NCBI RefSeq assembly: GCF_947507565.1
Contig: NC_089184.1
Coordinates: 2,356,001 to 2,420,000 of the forward strand
Length of the DNA stretch: 64,000 nucleotides
Direction: 5' to 3'
DNA from: Oscarella lobularis
Lineage: Eukaryota > Porifera > Homoscleromorpha > Homosclerophorida > Oscarellidae
Of the stretch, positions 53,040-63,830 are shown in pieces. Positions within the stretch are counted from its first letter, which is position 1. Each line of letters opens with the position of its first letter. The notes under the pieces were generated by a model. That model was not told where the DNA came from and did not search any database. It saw only the letters and a program-made list of their open reading frames with translations. Both the position numbers and the translations under genes were made by a program.

Positions 53040-55581
53040 CTAGACAGCCAACGCAAAAACCACAAGCAGAATTGAACTTGCCGTTGCACAGACGAGACTT
53101 CCAGCGGCACTAGTGCCGGCAACAGTCGCGGTAGTAGTAGTAGGAGGCAATTGAACAAAAGTGGGCGGTTGATCGAGACTATTTGTGCATTCCGGTTGAA
53201 CGGTTGGGGGCTCCACCGACGCCGTCGACACATTGGCGACCGCATCATCCTAGAGAAAACGAGATCTCGAGCAACTCCAAACTCTAAATTCGTCTCACGA
53301 TTAATCTCTCACCTCCGACGCTTTTGCACTCGACTTTTTGCTGCCAATGAAGATAGTCAAGATAGGCGACGTCGGCACCGGGTTTGGAGAAGTTAAAAGA
53401 CGATATTGATTGTCGAAGAGACGATGTGCCATCGCCGTAATAAGTGCCCCAACCTTGTCTAAGAAAAAATCTTAGTCAATAGTTCAATTACCATTTAGTT
53501 AATTAATAATACGCGTCTGCTTCCTTGGCTAGACGAGATATAGCATCCCTTGAAGATTGACTCAAACATGATTGAGCGTTTGTCGACGGATAAACGATCA
53601 TGTAAGCGAGACACATTTCACTTGATGTAGTAAGGCCGCCCTAGACATATGCAGAAGATTGCATGTGCCTGTAAACCACCTGCCTATACGTAAGTGTGTT
53701 TATACCCTTGTCAGCCCTGTTCTTCCCACGGTACTGTAATCGCATTCGGTCTGAAGTGCGTCGCCCTATTATTTATAAAAATTATTTTAGCGACGTCAAT
53801 AATATACTCCTGGAATAAGGAAGCAACACTCACCGGCCGAATTGTGACGTTTGTAAGAGGAAACGTGAAGTCCTAAGGCGTACGTCGCGATTGCGATATA
53901 CGTACAAGAACATATTGCACCTTTGCAAATTACCTGAAAATTAAAATCGTAATACTCGTTCCGAGCGACGTAGCCCAAGAACGTCTCATTGCGAAACTGC
54001 TTGACCCGAATTGCAACACCAGCTAAATGAGAGTGCAAGAGAGTGGCGAACACTTTGGAGCCTTCTGAAGGAACGCCCTATATAAACGCGTATAGAGATA
54101 TAAGAAGGAAATGTGGTTCTCTGCTGCATACCACTTTGGTGCACTCTTGCGAGCAATAGGACGTCACTGTAGCTCTTGTCAATCCTGGTGGAAGAAAAAA
54201 TCCCATCGCTTCGTAGTCTTGACCAATTTCGAGAATCGTTGCATTGTGTTTAGGCGGCGTAGTCCTATAAAAAAATTCTAATCCGAACGAGTCTACGTGA
54301 TCTGACAGAAATAAAACAAATTAGGAAGAAACAAAGTTACCCAAACAATTAAATACCTGATCGTCCTTCGACGTTATTGTAATGCATTTCGAGAAGAGCA
54401 TATTGAACACTTCCGTTTCCACTAAACGGAATGCCGACATCGTCTGGAAAATTCACTCCCTACAAAAACACATCCATTATCTATAAAAGATTATTTTATT
54501 AAGAACAGAGAGACTATACCTGACCGCCAATCGCCCACGCCCCCAGAGGACTGAAGCCCAACAGCGTTGAACGTTGCCATTCAGCGTGTGACATGGGCCC
54601 TCCTGGTTGACATACTCGGCAGCACTGTCGCATCGATAAACAACCATGTGATGAACAATCTCCTAGTGACCAATAACGGGATTGAACTCGAATAGGAAAA
54701 GAAAAAATCTCAATTACGCAGATAAACTGATAAATTGATATGTGTATACTCCAATCAGGTAGCCTCCCTCCGATAGCACAGGCAATCGAAACGGCTTGCA
54801 CCAGTAAGTCGTATCAGACGACGGCACGGCTACGTAAAAAAATATGAAATGACAGGTAGATTTAATTCTTTAGAAAACACACGTTGCTTGTTGTGAGTTG
54901 AAAAGAGGGCGTGCCACTTGGAAACGCTCGAACAGAGCCGAAACCCGTCAGCAAATTGACGCTCTTCGAACCCGACTTTGCATGTTGCATTAGCCCGTCT
55001 ATCGATTCGGGGTCGGCGGGATGATAGGCCCAGATAACTCGCGCAGTCCCAGACTAAACGAATAAACGTGCATACGATCGAATTAGAAGAACATCTTGTG
55101 ACTAATGTACTGGAACGTCCGTGTCGTTCCGTTCACAAGCACGAAGACTGCGCGTAAACTCGAGCACGGTCGTCGTGTCGTCTTCGCTTGCCGCTATCAG
55201 TTCGACATTCTGCTTCGAATCGAGCGGCGGAAGAAAGCGGCCCAATGAATGCCTATCCTACGAATACCGAAGTGTACAGTACACTGGAATGCGTGGGCGT
55301 GTCTTCGTGACGTGAACCTGCAGAAAGCCTTTTTCGTCTTTGACCCAACCAGTGACGATGTCCGAGTTCGGCATCTTTCCATCGGGCGACAATCCGAAAC
55401 CGATCCATCCAGTCGTTTTCGTTTCGATGCCGACGTTTATGGTTCCTTTCGAGTTGTCTATGGTCCAGTGAAGCCGATACGTGTCGTCGTCATTCAGGCT
55501 GACGCTGAACTTGTATTCTCGACTCAAAAGTGCCGAAGTGCTCGCCCAAAATGCGAGAGCGAAGAGCAAGACAATTTTCAT
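53040..55581 (-). CDS. DBH-like (MOXD1-type) copper monooxygenase, ~10 exons
   Basis: The start at 55581 gives a signal peptide (MKIVLLFALAFWASTSA). Exon 1 (55581-55318) is a DOMON domain (YRLHWTID, TTGWIGFGLSPDGKMPNSDI) and ends ..GFLQ. Exon 2 (55257-55111) has LPPLDSKQNVELIAA and FTRSLRAC; exon 3 (55053-54883) has RVIWAYHPADP. Then come the copper type II monooxygenase parts: DTTYWCKPFRLPVL, IVHHMVVYRCD (CuA His pair), GAWAIGG, YALLEMHYNNVEGRS, TLLHSHLAG (CuB His-x-His) and SSEMCLAYMIVYP (CuB Met). The C-terminal exon ends in a hydrophobic stretch (AGSLVCATASSILLVVFALA) with no basic tail, fitting a membrane or GPI anchor. The protein would work in the secretory path on a hydroxylation substrate that is unknown for MOXD1. 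A TAG stands in frame just before IVHHM unless the adjacent AG is used as acceptor, which would drop about eight usual residues. Confidence 0.85.
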
Positions 55582-55719
55582 AGCAGGGACGTACGGGTTC
55601 ACCCTAGCTATGTCAGGTTGCAATGACGTCAAGAGCGCATAGAAGTTAATTGATTGCACTGTCTTGCGCCATGAAAATAAAAATGAATTTTGGAATCTCG
55701 TAGTGGTTTATTTTGTAGC

Positions 55720-55947
55720 AATATGTTTGGATTAGTACTTGTCAGCGTTCTTCTGCATGCAGCTCCCCGAATCAATTTCAAAAGAGGGCGGGGCGAACGC
55801 ATGAACTGAAACCATAGATGAGCTGAAACTGACGTCATTTTTTCGAAATCGATTCGACGAACTTAGGCTCGGTTTGATCAAACGTAGTTGAGACGAAATT
55901 GCAAAGCGCTTTGAAAGTCGAGTAGGTTGCCGTTGGCCGTAAGTTTT
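55720..55947 (-). pseudogene. Left part of a broken copy of the LRR gene 5' region
   Basis: Blocks 'gcagctccccga', 'atcaatttcaaaag', 'actgaaactgacgtca', 'cgtagttgaga' and 'ggccgtaagttt' match 47.94-48.16 kb of the LRR gene in the same order and strand, with indels. It is cut at 55947 by the outer inverted-repeat element and resumes at 63548. Confidence 0.85.
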
Positions 55948-56344
55948 TAGCCTGGTCCCCAGACCCTCTCAAGAACACCCGTATAACGGTGTCCCAGAGA
56001 GGGTCTGGTACGGCTCCTCCCACTTTCACGCCCACTATGACGAGGGGGGGACAGCGTCGCTAAACAGACGTTAACACCGCAAAGAACCTACACGAAGCAG
56101 AGAGCCAGTCCCGATGCTTACCGCAGTTTCAATACGCACACTACCATCCTCTTTTCGATTCCTTCGTCGTTGAGGCCTCCTTTCTCCTTTATCCGGGGTT
56201 GCCGCTAGCGGGAAATGCAAATATCCGTTCCACCCCTAAGCGAAATGGTCTTACATCGTCTCCAGAAGGGTCTTCGCAAAAGAGCTTTCTCTAATTCAAG
56301 GCCCTGTAGAGCCGCATCATCAACGTCCTCAGCAGGCCGTAACC

Positions 56345-59300
56345 TAGCCTCGATACTCCAGACCCTCGCGCGTTAAGGGGGGTGTGGTTGGCGAGAGGGT
56401 CTTGACGCACTCTGTAGAAAGCCGTTTGCAGATCACGTGGTTTTTCGAACCGAGCGAGCCTATCACAGGTCTCGATACCCATTAGGACATACGCACACTG
56501 ATTGGACACGGACCTAACTTCGTTTCGCTACGAGTAATTTAGTTACGGCGTACGCTACACCGGGTTCCTATGTAATCGAAGGTTCGCTGCTTTTCCGGCG
56601 TTACTTCTCCTTCAGATCTTTGCGTAGAGTTCCGTATCTAGTTTGGAATACATCAACTTTGGAACAAGCGGTTTACCTTTTAGAACGGACTACCGTTAAA
56701 ACAGTTAAAGGCAAAAATGTGGCGAAATAACTCGAGAAACTCGTTGTAAAGTTGCAGCTTGTTTCGTTGCGTTTTATAGGAGTAAGCGAAGTTAGAAGAG
56801 GGACGAGTCACGTAATCTGTTTTTCGAACACACCCATGCGCTTTGGAACAGGCTCTCTAACTCCGTCAGCTTTTATCGCACAGAGACGTTCTATATACCG
56901 TTTGAAAGCCTAAAGCCTCTTCTATCTCGCTAAATTTATGCGATTGTCGGAGATTTCATTCTCGCTGAGATATCGCCGATTGATTAAGGAAGGGTAGCGT
57001 GCTCTAGATTGGAAAACACGTTTTGTACAGCCAACTAGTGCCTGCTTAAGCATTCAAACGCAGCCAAATCGTTCACACAGTCTTCTTTCATCATTATCGC
57101 TAGGAGTACGCCGCAATTAGATCGTTTTGTAGCCATCAAGTACAAAAATGGGAGGGCCATATCCTGGACGTAGGGTCTTTAGCCATTTAGCCTCCTTTGT
57201 TCGAGTACGTACTGCGATGAATCCGTCGAGCAGACCCAAACTGTCACTTTGAGGCCGAATAGTTCGACCGACGATCATTGCGAGACGATCCGCAACGTAA
57301 TTGGCGGCTAGCAGTAATAAATACATTGTTTATTAAAAGCTCCAAACAATTTTATTAAAACTAAATATTTGCTGATATATTGGCCTGAAGGCAAATTTTG
57401 ATTTGATAATCTTACTTCTACCGAAAAGGCTTGCCTAACAATTAAAGAAGTTTCTCTTTCTTGCACTTAATTAAACTAGTAAAACACAAACTCACTGTCT
57501 TCGTTATCGGATCTTTTCTTCCTAGCTGCTCTGACTGGTCTTTCAGAAGCCCTCGGTAATTTTTCTGGAACGGTTCACCAAAAATCACAAATAAGACAAG
57601 AAATTCATTGTTAATACCTTTCAGCTTCTGAATTCTCTTCTTTTCTTTTTCAGCTTTTTCCTTTGTCTGGTGACCCTAAGGATCTCCTTTTGATTCTTTC
57701 TTTCAGCAGCTTCGTCTTTTTTCCTCTCTTTCATTCGAATCTCTTCCAGAACAGAAGAGCGTGTAAGAACTTTGGCAGCTGAGTTTTTCTCACGTTCTGG
57801 AGGAGGAGGAGGAATGCTGGATTCACTAGAAGAAATACGGTAATTAGAAAGTAAGGTCCATATGACTTGAAGTAGCGTACAGATTCGTCAATTTCGTTCT
57901 CGCTTCTAGTCGTTGCTTCTGCGGAGCGATGAATTTTACTTTGATAGGTTTGCCAACAATAGACAGCGGCAAAGCTGAAGCAGTGATAGATTTGCTAGGA
58001 TGATTTAAACGGAATCCATTCAGAATATCTGGGATCGCTCAGGTTGTATCCCTCCTCTAGGCGTCGTTGGAATCGTTTCTCTTCCGACATTGTGAATCGA
58101 AGCTCTTCCAAAATGCTCACTGACAAAGATTCATCAGGGCTTGAAAAATCCTGAATTGAAACTCGAAGAGGTGAGGCTGATCTTCGACGGTGTTCAGGGA
58201 TAGGCGTGAGTATTGGAAGAAATCGTATGGCAGGATTTTTCGCTGCTTCTGCACGTTGTTCCACGCTATCCTCGGCAAGCGCAATTGCCTGTCTGTTGAA
58301 AGGATAGATGCCCGTCATCTTAAAGGACGAAGAAATGTTGCCAACATTCATCGCACTTTTCCAAGCTTCAGCAAAGACAAAATTAAAATTTGTCTTAGTG
58401 ACGAACTTTCCTCCCGTTCTTGTACTGAAATTGTGGCAGGCTGTTGTCCAATGAGCTTTCAGTGCGTGGAATACGCTTCTGTCTAAAGGCTGAGTCAAAT
58501 GCGTTGTGCTTGGAGGCAACAGAAATAAAATAATCCCTTCTTGTGCTGCAGTTTTAATAACAGCCGGATTGTAATGAGTTGAGTGACCATCCATTATTAG
58601 CAATAACGGTCGCTTTGCTGGAGCGTAGGCAAGAAAAAGCTCAAAAAACCATCCTTCAAAAACCGCACTAGTGCTCCATCCTGAATCAGTAACAGTGTAC
58701 CTCGTATCCGGTACCTGTCCTTCTACCAATCTCTCATTCCAACCAAAACTTTTCTTGAAAAGTATGTGAGGTGGCAAAGCAAATCCAGAAGCGCAAACAC
58801 AAGCTAAAACAGATATTTGTGTTTTGTCTCCGAAAGTGACGGAAAACACATGTCTCTGCCCTTTTCTTGTTATAATTTTGGGAGGTTTGAATTCCAGCGG
58901 TATAGGAGTTTTGTCAAAATTGAAAATTCGGCTTGGCTCGTTCATGATATCGTTTTTTTCAAGAAGGGCAAAAAGCGTGTCGTAATACTTGTCCAAGACA
59001 CTTCTCTTTGTGGCAGTTAATCTCGATTTCGACAGCGATTCAGCAGTTTTTAGTACAAGTTCAGGATGTCTCTTCTTAAATTTTTCAAACCATCCATGCG
59101 TGATAATATCCCTCACAATGCCTTTGGCGGACAAAATTTCTTGGGCTACAGCTAGTGCCTATACGATTAGATAAAAATATTTTTTATTAAGCACGAGCAT
59201 CTACCTGTTTTATTGTTCGCCCGCTGCCCACTTTCACACTTTTAGTAAGGAAAGAAGCTAACTCCTCTTCCTCTTTATCGGTAAAGTAGCGGCGACTGTC

Positions 59301-60532
59301 ACCAGACAAGTGGGGGTTGGTCAAAATTTTGAGTCGATTGTAGAGAGTGGTTGGCGGTGTTCCCCACTCACGAGCAACCACACGGTAGCTACGAGCGTTT
59401 TCGCTCTCGAGCTCATCGATCGCCTTCTGCAAGCCGTGTGGATTCCACTGCCGATACGTTGACGTTCGTCCATCACTGCTAGCCGCCAAGAACGTTGCGG
59501 ATCGTCTCGAAATGCCCGTCGGTCGAACTATTCGGCCTCGAAGCGACAGTTTGGGTCTGCTCGACGGATTCATCGCAGTACGTACTCGAACAAAGGAGGC
59601 TAAATGGCTAAAGACCCTACGTCCAGGATATGGCCCTCCCATTTTTGTACTTGATGGCTACAAAACGATCTAATTGCGGCGTACTCCTAGCGATAATGAT
59701 GAAAGAAGACTGTGTGAACGATTTGGCTGCGTTTGAATGCTTAGGCACTAGTTGGCTGTACAAAACGTGTTTTCCAATCTAGAGCACGCTACCCTTCCTT
59801 AATCAATCGGCGATATCTCAGCGAGAATGAAATCTCCGACAATCGCATAAATTTAGCGAGATAGAAGAGGCTTTAGGCTTTCAAACGGTATATAGAACGT
59901 CTCTGTGCGATAAAAGCTGACGGAGTTAGAGAGCCTGTTCCAAAGCGCATGGGTGTGTTCGAAAAACAGATTACGTGACTCGTCCCTCTTCTAACTTCGC
60001 TTACTCCTATAAAACGCAACGAAACAAGCTGAAACTTTACAACGAGTTTCTCGAGTTATTTCGCCACATTTTTGCCTTTAACTGTTTTAACGGTAGTCCG
60101 TTCTAAAAGGTAAACCGCTTGTTCCAAAGTTGATGTATTCCAAACTAGATACGGGACTCTAAAGTCGTTGGCTATCAAAGAACCCGAAAGAACGTTAGCG
60201 ATTGGGAAAAAGCTCGGGCAGACCTCTTGCGGGCCTTCATCCAACGCTCGCGCAACGATGTCCGTACACGCGCGAAGAGATTTCCTTCGTTTAGGGACTT
60301 CCGCGACTGTTTTATCGAGTAGGAGTGCCCATTAGGGAAAGGTACATTTGTTAACGAAGTTAGGTCCGCGTCCAATCAGTGTACGTATGTCCTAATGGGT
60401 ATCGAGACCTGTGATTGGCTCGCTCGGTTTGAAAAACCACGTGATCTGCACACGGCTTTCTACAGAGTGCGTCCAGACCCTCTTGCCAACCACACTCCCC
60501 TTAACGCGCGAGGGTCTGGAGTATCGAGGCTA
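56345..60532 (-). mobile_element. Inner element with ~1-kb inverted arms and a pogo/Tigger-like transposase
   Basis: The ends are inverted repeats starting TAGCCTCGATACTCCAGACC. The arms run to about 57322 (left) and from about 59472 (right), similar over most of their length except a diverged part (56.51-56.63 against 60.16-60.36 kb). The 9-mer GCCGTAACC flanks both ends (56336-56344, 60533-60541). The transposase lies between the arms, and its first codons lie inside the right arm, so the left arm carries a second copy of its 5' end. Confidence 0.85.
57995..59573 (-). CDS. pogo/Tigger-like DDE transposase
   Basis: The start is chosen at 59573 (MNPSSRPKLSLRGRIVRP); a longer open frame reaches 59642. 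Exon 1 has a psq-type helix-turn-helix (RQWNPHGLQKAIDELESENA, VVAREWGTPPTTLYNRLK) and ends at TTAAACAG-like donor GTAGAT near 59207. Exon 2 (from about 59160) has the second DNA-binding part (GWFEKFKKRHPELVLKTAES) and the DDE_1 catalytic core: Asp in RIFNFDKTPI, Asp in LLLIMDGHSTHYNP, and Asp in LTQPLDRSVFHALKAHW. The frame is unbroken, so it may be functional. A Lys/Glu-rich stretch at 57900-57640 (KERKKDEAAERK..) is probably a further exon. Enzymes of this group normally insert at TA; the flanking 9-bp repeats here do not fit that. Confidence 0.85.
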
Positions 60533-61619
60533 GCCGTAACCTAGCCTCGGAAACACAGACTCTCCCCACGCGCGCTACGCGGCTGGGAGAGAGTCTGGGC
60601 AAATTGTATACTACTAGCTGATTTACCCGTTCATCGAACGGGTTGTTTAGGCGTTTGTATTCAGACATGAGCGCATATGAAATTATGCTTATTCGGCCGT
60701 TTCTTGCAATATTCTAACGGCATTTTACAGCGTGTTGTCAACCCGCAGTGCCGCTCGCTGATAGGCCGGTTTTTCTGCGACCGTTACGACTCTATTCTGC
60801 TATATATCTCTAACGCTATATCTCTAATGCACGAATCGGGTCTCTTAAGCGCCGCTGCAATTCGACCTACGTGGGCTAGCTACGGCTTTTTTACCCGCGT
60901 TAGCTTATTGGAATACAGCTGCAGTTTCTTGTCGAAGCTCATTTACAGCTGCAAAAGCTATTCAAGGAGAAATCTCAGGCTGTATACCCTGGTCATTTCC
61001 TACGCTGTAAACCAACTTGGTTTGTTTGGAGGCGCCCGATTAACATATCGTAACTATTTTGTCATCTATTTGGACATTCGGTAATCGGTCGGGTCCATGT
61101 ATAGCAGCCGATCCTTGGTAATTTGCAGCTGCGCTGAATCCGGTCGTAAGTCATTCGTAACTGCTGTACATGATAGTCCTTGCCCACTAAAAAAGCTTCA
61201 GTAGCGGGCCTCGGCATATAAGTAAACCGCTCCTCTACCCAATCGCGGTCCCATCGCAGCAGAAGCAGACGGTCACGATCTATTCACAGCTGCTCCAACC
61301 GGGCTAATCGCTGCATGCAGCAGCAGAAGAAACAGCAGCAGCAGTAGTCGCGTCGGTCAATTCACTGCTCAGATCAATCTGCGCAGTAGTCGCGCGTTTA
61401 GCTGTTGCATATGGTCCAGCCTACTGAAGATGCGAAATAACCTCTCTCGTTTCCAGCGCTACTAATAGACCGGAGCCGCTTTGCAGCTGTGAATAGACCG
61501 GTCCTTGTCCAAGAGCCGCAACCGGGCAAATTAACCGAACTCTATTTCGCAGCAAAGATGAGTTTAACGATTTTGTCTTTTCAAAATCGGCACATCGTTT
61601 ATCTTCCCATCATTTAAAG

Positions 61620-62335
61620 CTGCCACGCAAGTGAACTGCAATATGCTGTAAACTCAGGGGGAAAACACGAATCAGAGATACATACCCGGAAGCAGGGCAT
61701 GGTACACTGCGAATTGCACTATGCAGCATTAAACTCAGGCGAAAAACATGCATCAGGAATACATACCCTGCAAGCAGGGAATGGTAGACTGTGAATTGCA
61801 CTATGTACAGTATGCAGTAAACTGAGGGGGAAAACGTGCATCAGGGATAGATACCCTGCAAGCAGGGCATGGTACACTGCGAATTGCACTATGCGGTATT
61901 AAACTCAGGCGAAAAACATGCATCAGGGATACATACCCTGCAAGCAGGGAATGGTACCCTGCGAATTGCACTATGCGGTAAACTCAGGGGGAAAACATGC
62001 ATAAGGGATACATACCCTGCAAGCAGGGCATGGTACACTGTGAATTGCACTATGCGGTATTAAACTCAGGCGAAAAACATGCATAAGGGATACATACCCT
62101 GCAAGCAGGGAATGGTACACTGTGAATTGCTCTATGTACAGTATGCAGTAAACTCAGGGGGAAAACGTGCATCAGGGATACATACCCTGCAAGCAGGAAG
62201 TGGTACAGTGTCAATTGCACAAAAACATGCATCAGTGATACGTACTCTGCAAGCAGGGAATGGTACACTGCGAATTCCACTATGCGGTAAACTTAACTCA
62301 GGGGGGAAACATGCATCAGGGATACACGTATTGCA
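61620..62335 (+). repeat. Tandem repeat, ~80-90-bp unit, about eight copies
   Basis: Each unit has 'cataccctgcaagcaggg', 'atggtacactgcgaattgca' and 'ctcagggggaaaacatgcat' or the 'attaaactcaggcgaaaaac' variant. The variants tend to alternate. 'ccctgcaagcaggg' is itself a near palindrome. Frames through it are repeat artefacts. Confidence 0.9.
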
Positions 62336-62379
62336 AGGGCAGGGCACTCTACCAGGAGTCGCTGGAACCTCGCAGCGAG

Positions 62380-62760
62380 GTCGCTTTCGCGCGGAAGAAG
62401 CCATGGAAAAACGGAAAGACAAAGGAAGATGGCGGCGGAGAAAATATGCATAGCGCACTCTAAGGCGATTCGAATTAGGGCGAAACGCGACTTCACGGCG
62501 GCGATTGCTCGATTCGGATCGGTAGAAAACCCGCGCGAGACGTCGCGTTTGGAATTCCGGCGCGATCGGCGGCCCGGGAAAGCGGCGGCGGAGGAGGATC
62601 CGCGGCGGGGGTCCCGACGATCGCGCGTTCAATCGATTGCGCGGAAGGGCGTTCGAAGCGCAGCGGCGCGATCGAAGCGCGGTCACGGCGTCGGGCGGCG
62701 AAATTTGAAGGCGAAAACGCGAGGTCCCGCATTGGAAACGCAGGCCCCGTACGAAGCTCC
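62380..62760. other. GC-rich stretch inside the inner element
   Basis: It is rich in CG dinucleotides, unlike the rest of the element, with open frames on both strands full of Arg and Ala. No domain is recognised. It may be a captured host fragment. Confidence 0.3.
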
Positions 62761-63547
62761 GTAAATTATGGGAAGACAGCGCGGTTCCTTTGATGATAAT
62801 TCAATTTTGTTCTCGTGGGTAGTGGCCCTCGCGGCCGTGCAATACTTCCGACTTATGACTGCCAAGCAGATTTAGGCGACTCTTCGCTTTCCAAAACATC
62901 TGCCGAAAACATCTCCGCGAATAACCGCTTCGATGCCGGAACGCTGCTCTTCGAAGAGAGCAGCAATACCGACTCTTCGACAAATCGAGCGAAAAGCTTC
63001 GTCAAGGAGGGAGGCCTCTACCAGAAATGACATCTACAGCACCGTAACACGGCAGTACTGTAGAACGGCTGACGTAGAGAGCGTAACGCGGCGCTATGGG
63101 CGCTGATTACATTAGCAAAGCTCGACGCTGATTGTCTGACCGTTCTTGGATAGTAGCGCTCTCATTGGATAATTAGCGGACAAAGGAACCGCGCTCTAGT
63201 ATACAAGTTGCCCAGACTCTCTCCCAGCCGCGTAGCGCGCGTGGGGAGAGTTTGGGTTTCCGAGGCTAAGCCGTAACCCAACGTCGGCAACCCCGGATAA
63301 AGGAGAAAGGAGGCCTCAACGACAAAGGAATCGAAAAGAGGATGGTAGTGTGCGTATTGAAACTGCGGTAAGCATCGGGACTGGCTCTCTGCTTCGTGTA
63401 GGTTCTTTGCGGTGTTAATGTCTGTTTAGCGACGCTGTCCCCCTCGTCATAGTGGGCGTGAAAGTGGGAGGAGCCGTACCAGACCTCTCTGGGACACCGT
63501 CATACGGGTGTTCTTGAGAGGGTCTGGGGACCAGGCTAGTAAGTTTT

Positions 63548-63830
63548 CCGCTACGAGCCAGTCGACAGAGACGGTCGAAGACGCGGCTGGACTGGGACGA
63601 CGCCTCTCTACGACAGAAACGATGCATAAGCGATGTAGGAAAGGCGATCGTCCTACTTGCCTTCCTGGAGAAAATCGCGGAAGAGCCCGGACAAACAACT
63701 CCCCCGGATATATAAGAGGGGTTAATAAACAGTACATGCAGTCACTCATATTAAAAAGTTAAGCTTTGTTCCTTAACGATGCCCTGACGTCTTGTTGTCA
63801 GACAGAGCGTCATTTGCCCGGCTATAAGGA
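63548..63830 (-). pseudogene. Right part of the broken LRR-gene copy
   Basis: It resumes the match to the LRR gene from 48157 on: 'acgagccag', 'cgacagagacggtcga', 'ggacgacgcc', 'ctctacgac' and, upstream of the start codon, 'ggcgatcgt', 'tcctggag' and 'agagcccgga', reaching about 63830. A middle part of the coding region is missing (about 100 bp after 'gagccagt'), so this copy cannot make the protein. Confidence 0.85.

Larger units (their letters stand above)
60542..63268. mobile_element. Inner element with ~65-bp TIRs, no transposase
   Basis: The TIRs start TAGCCTCGGAAACACAGACT and contain CAGACTCTCCC..GGGAGAGAGTCTG as a hairpin; the right one is at 63205-63268. GCCGTAACC flanks it on the left (60533-60541, shared with the neighbouring element) and on the right (63270-63278, after one extra A). 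The interior holds a minisatellite (61.6-62.3 kb) and a GC-rich part (62.38-62.75 kb) with unrecognised frames. Confidence 0.8.
55948..63538. mobile_element. Outer inverted-repeat element, ~258-bp TIRs, 9-bp target duplication, hosting two further elements
   Basis: The TIRs start TAGCCTGGTCCCCAGACCCT and run to about 56205 on the left and from about 63281 on the right. A perfect 9-bp direct repeat, GTAAGTTTT, flanks them (55939-55947 and 63539-63547). Inside each TIR, CCAGACCCTCTC pairs with GAGAGGGTCTGG as a hairpin. Without the two inner elements it would be only about 660 bp with almost no unique interior, so it is a MITE that was later invaded. It sits inside the broken LRR copy. Confidence 0.9.

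Noticed and set aside
62132-62764. Arg/Ala-rich frames on both strands as a captured gene
   Set aside because: No domain or splice pattern; high GC alone keeps frames open.
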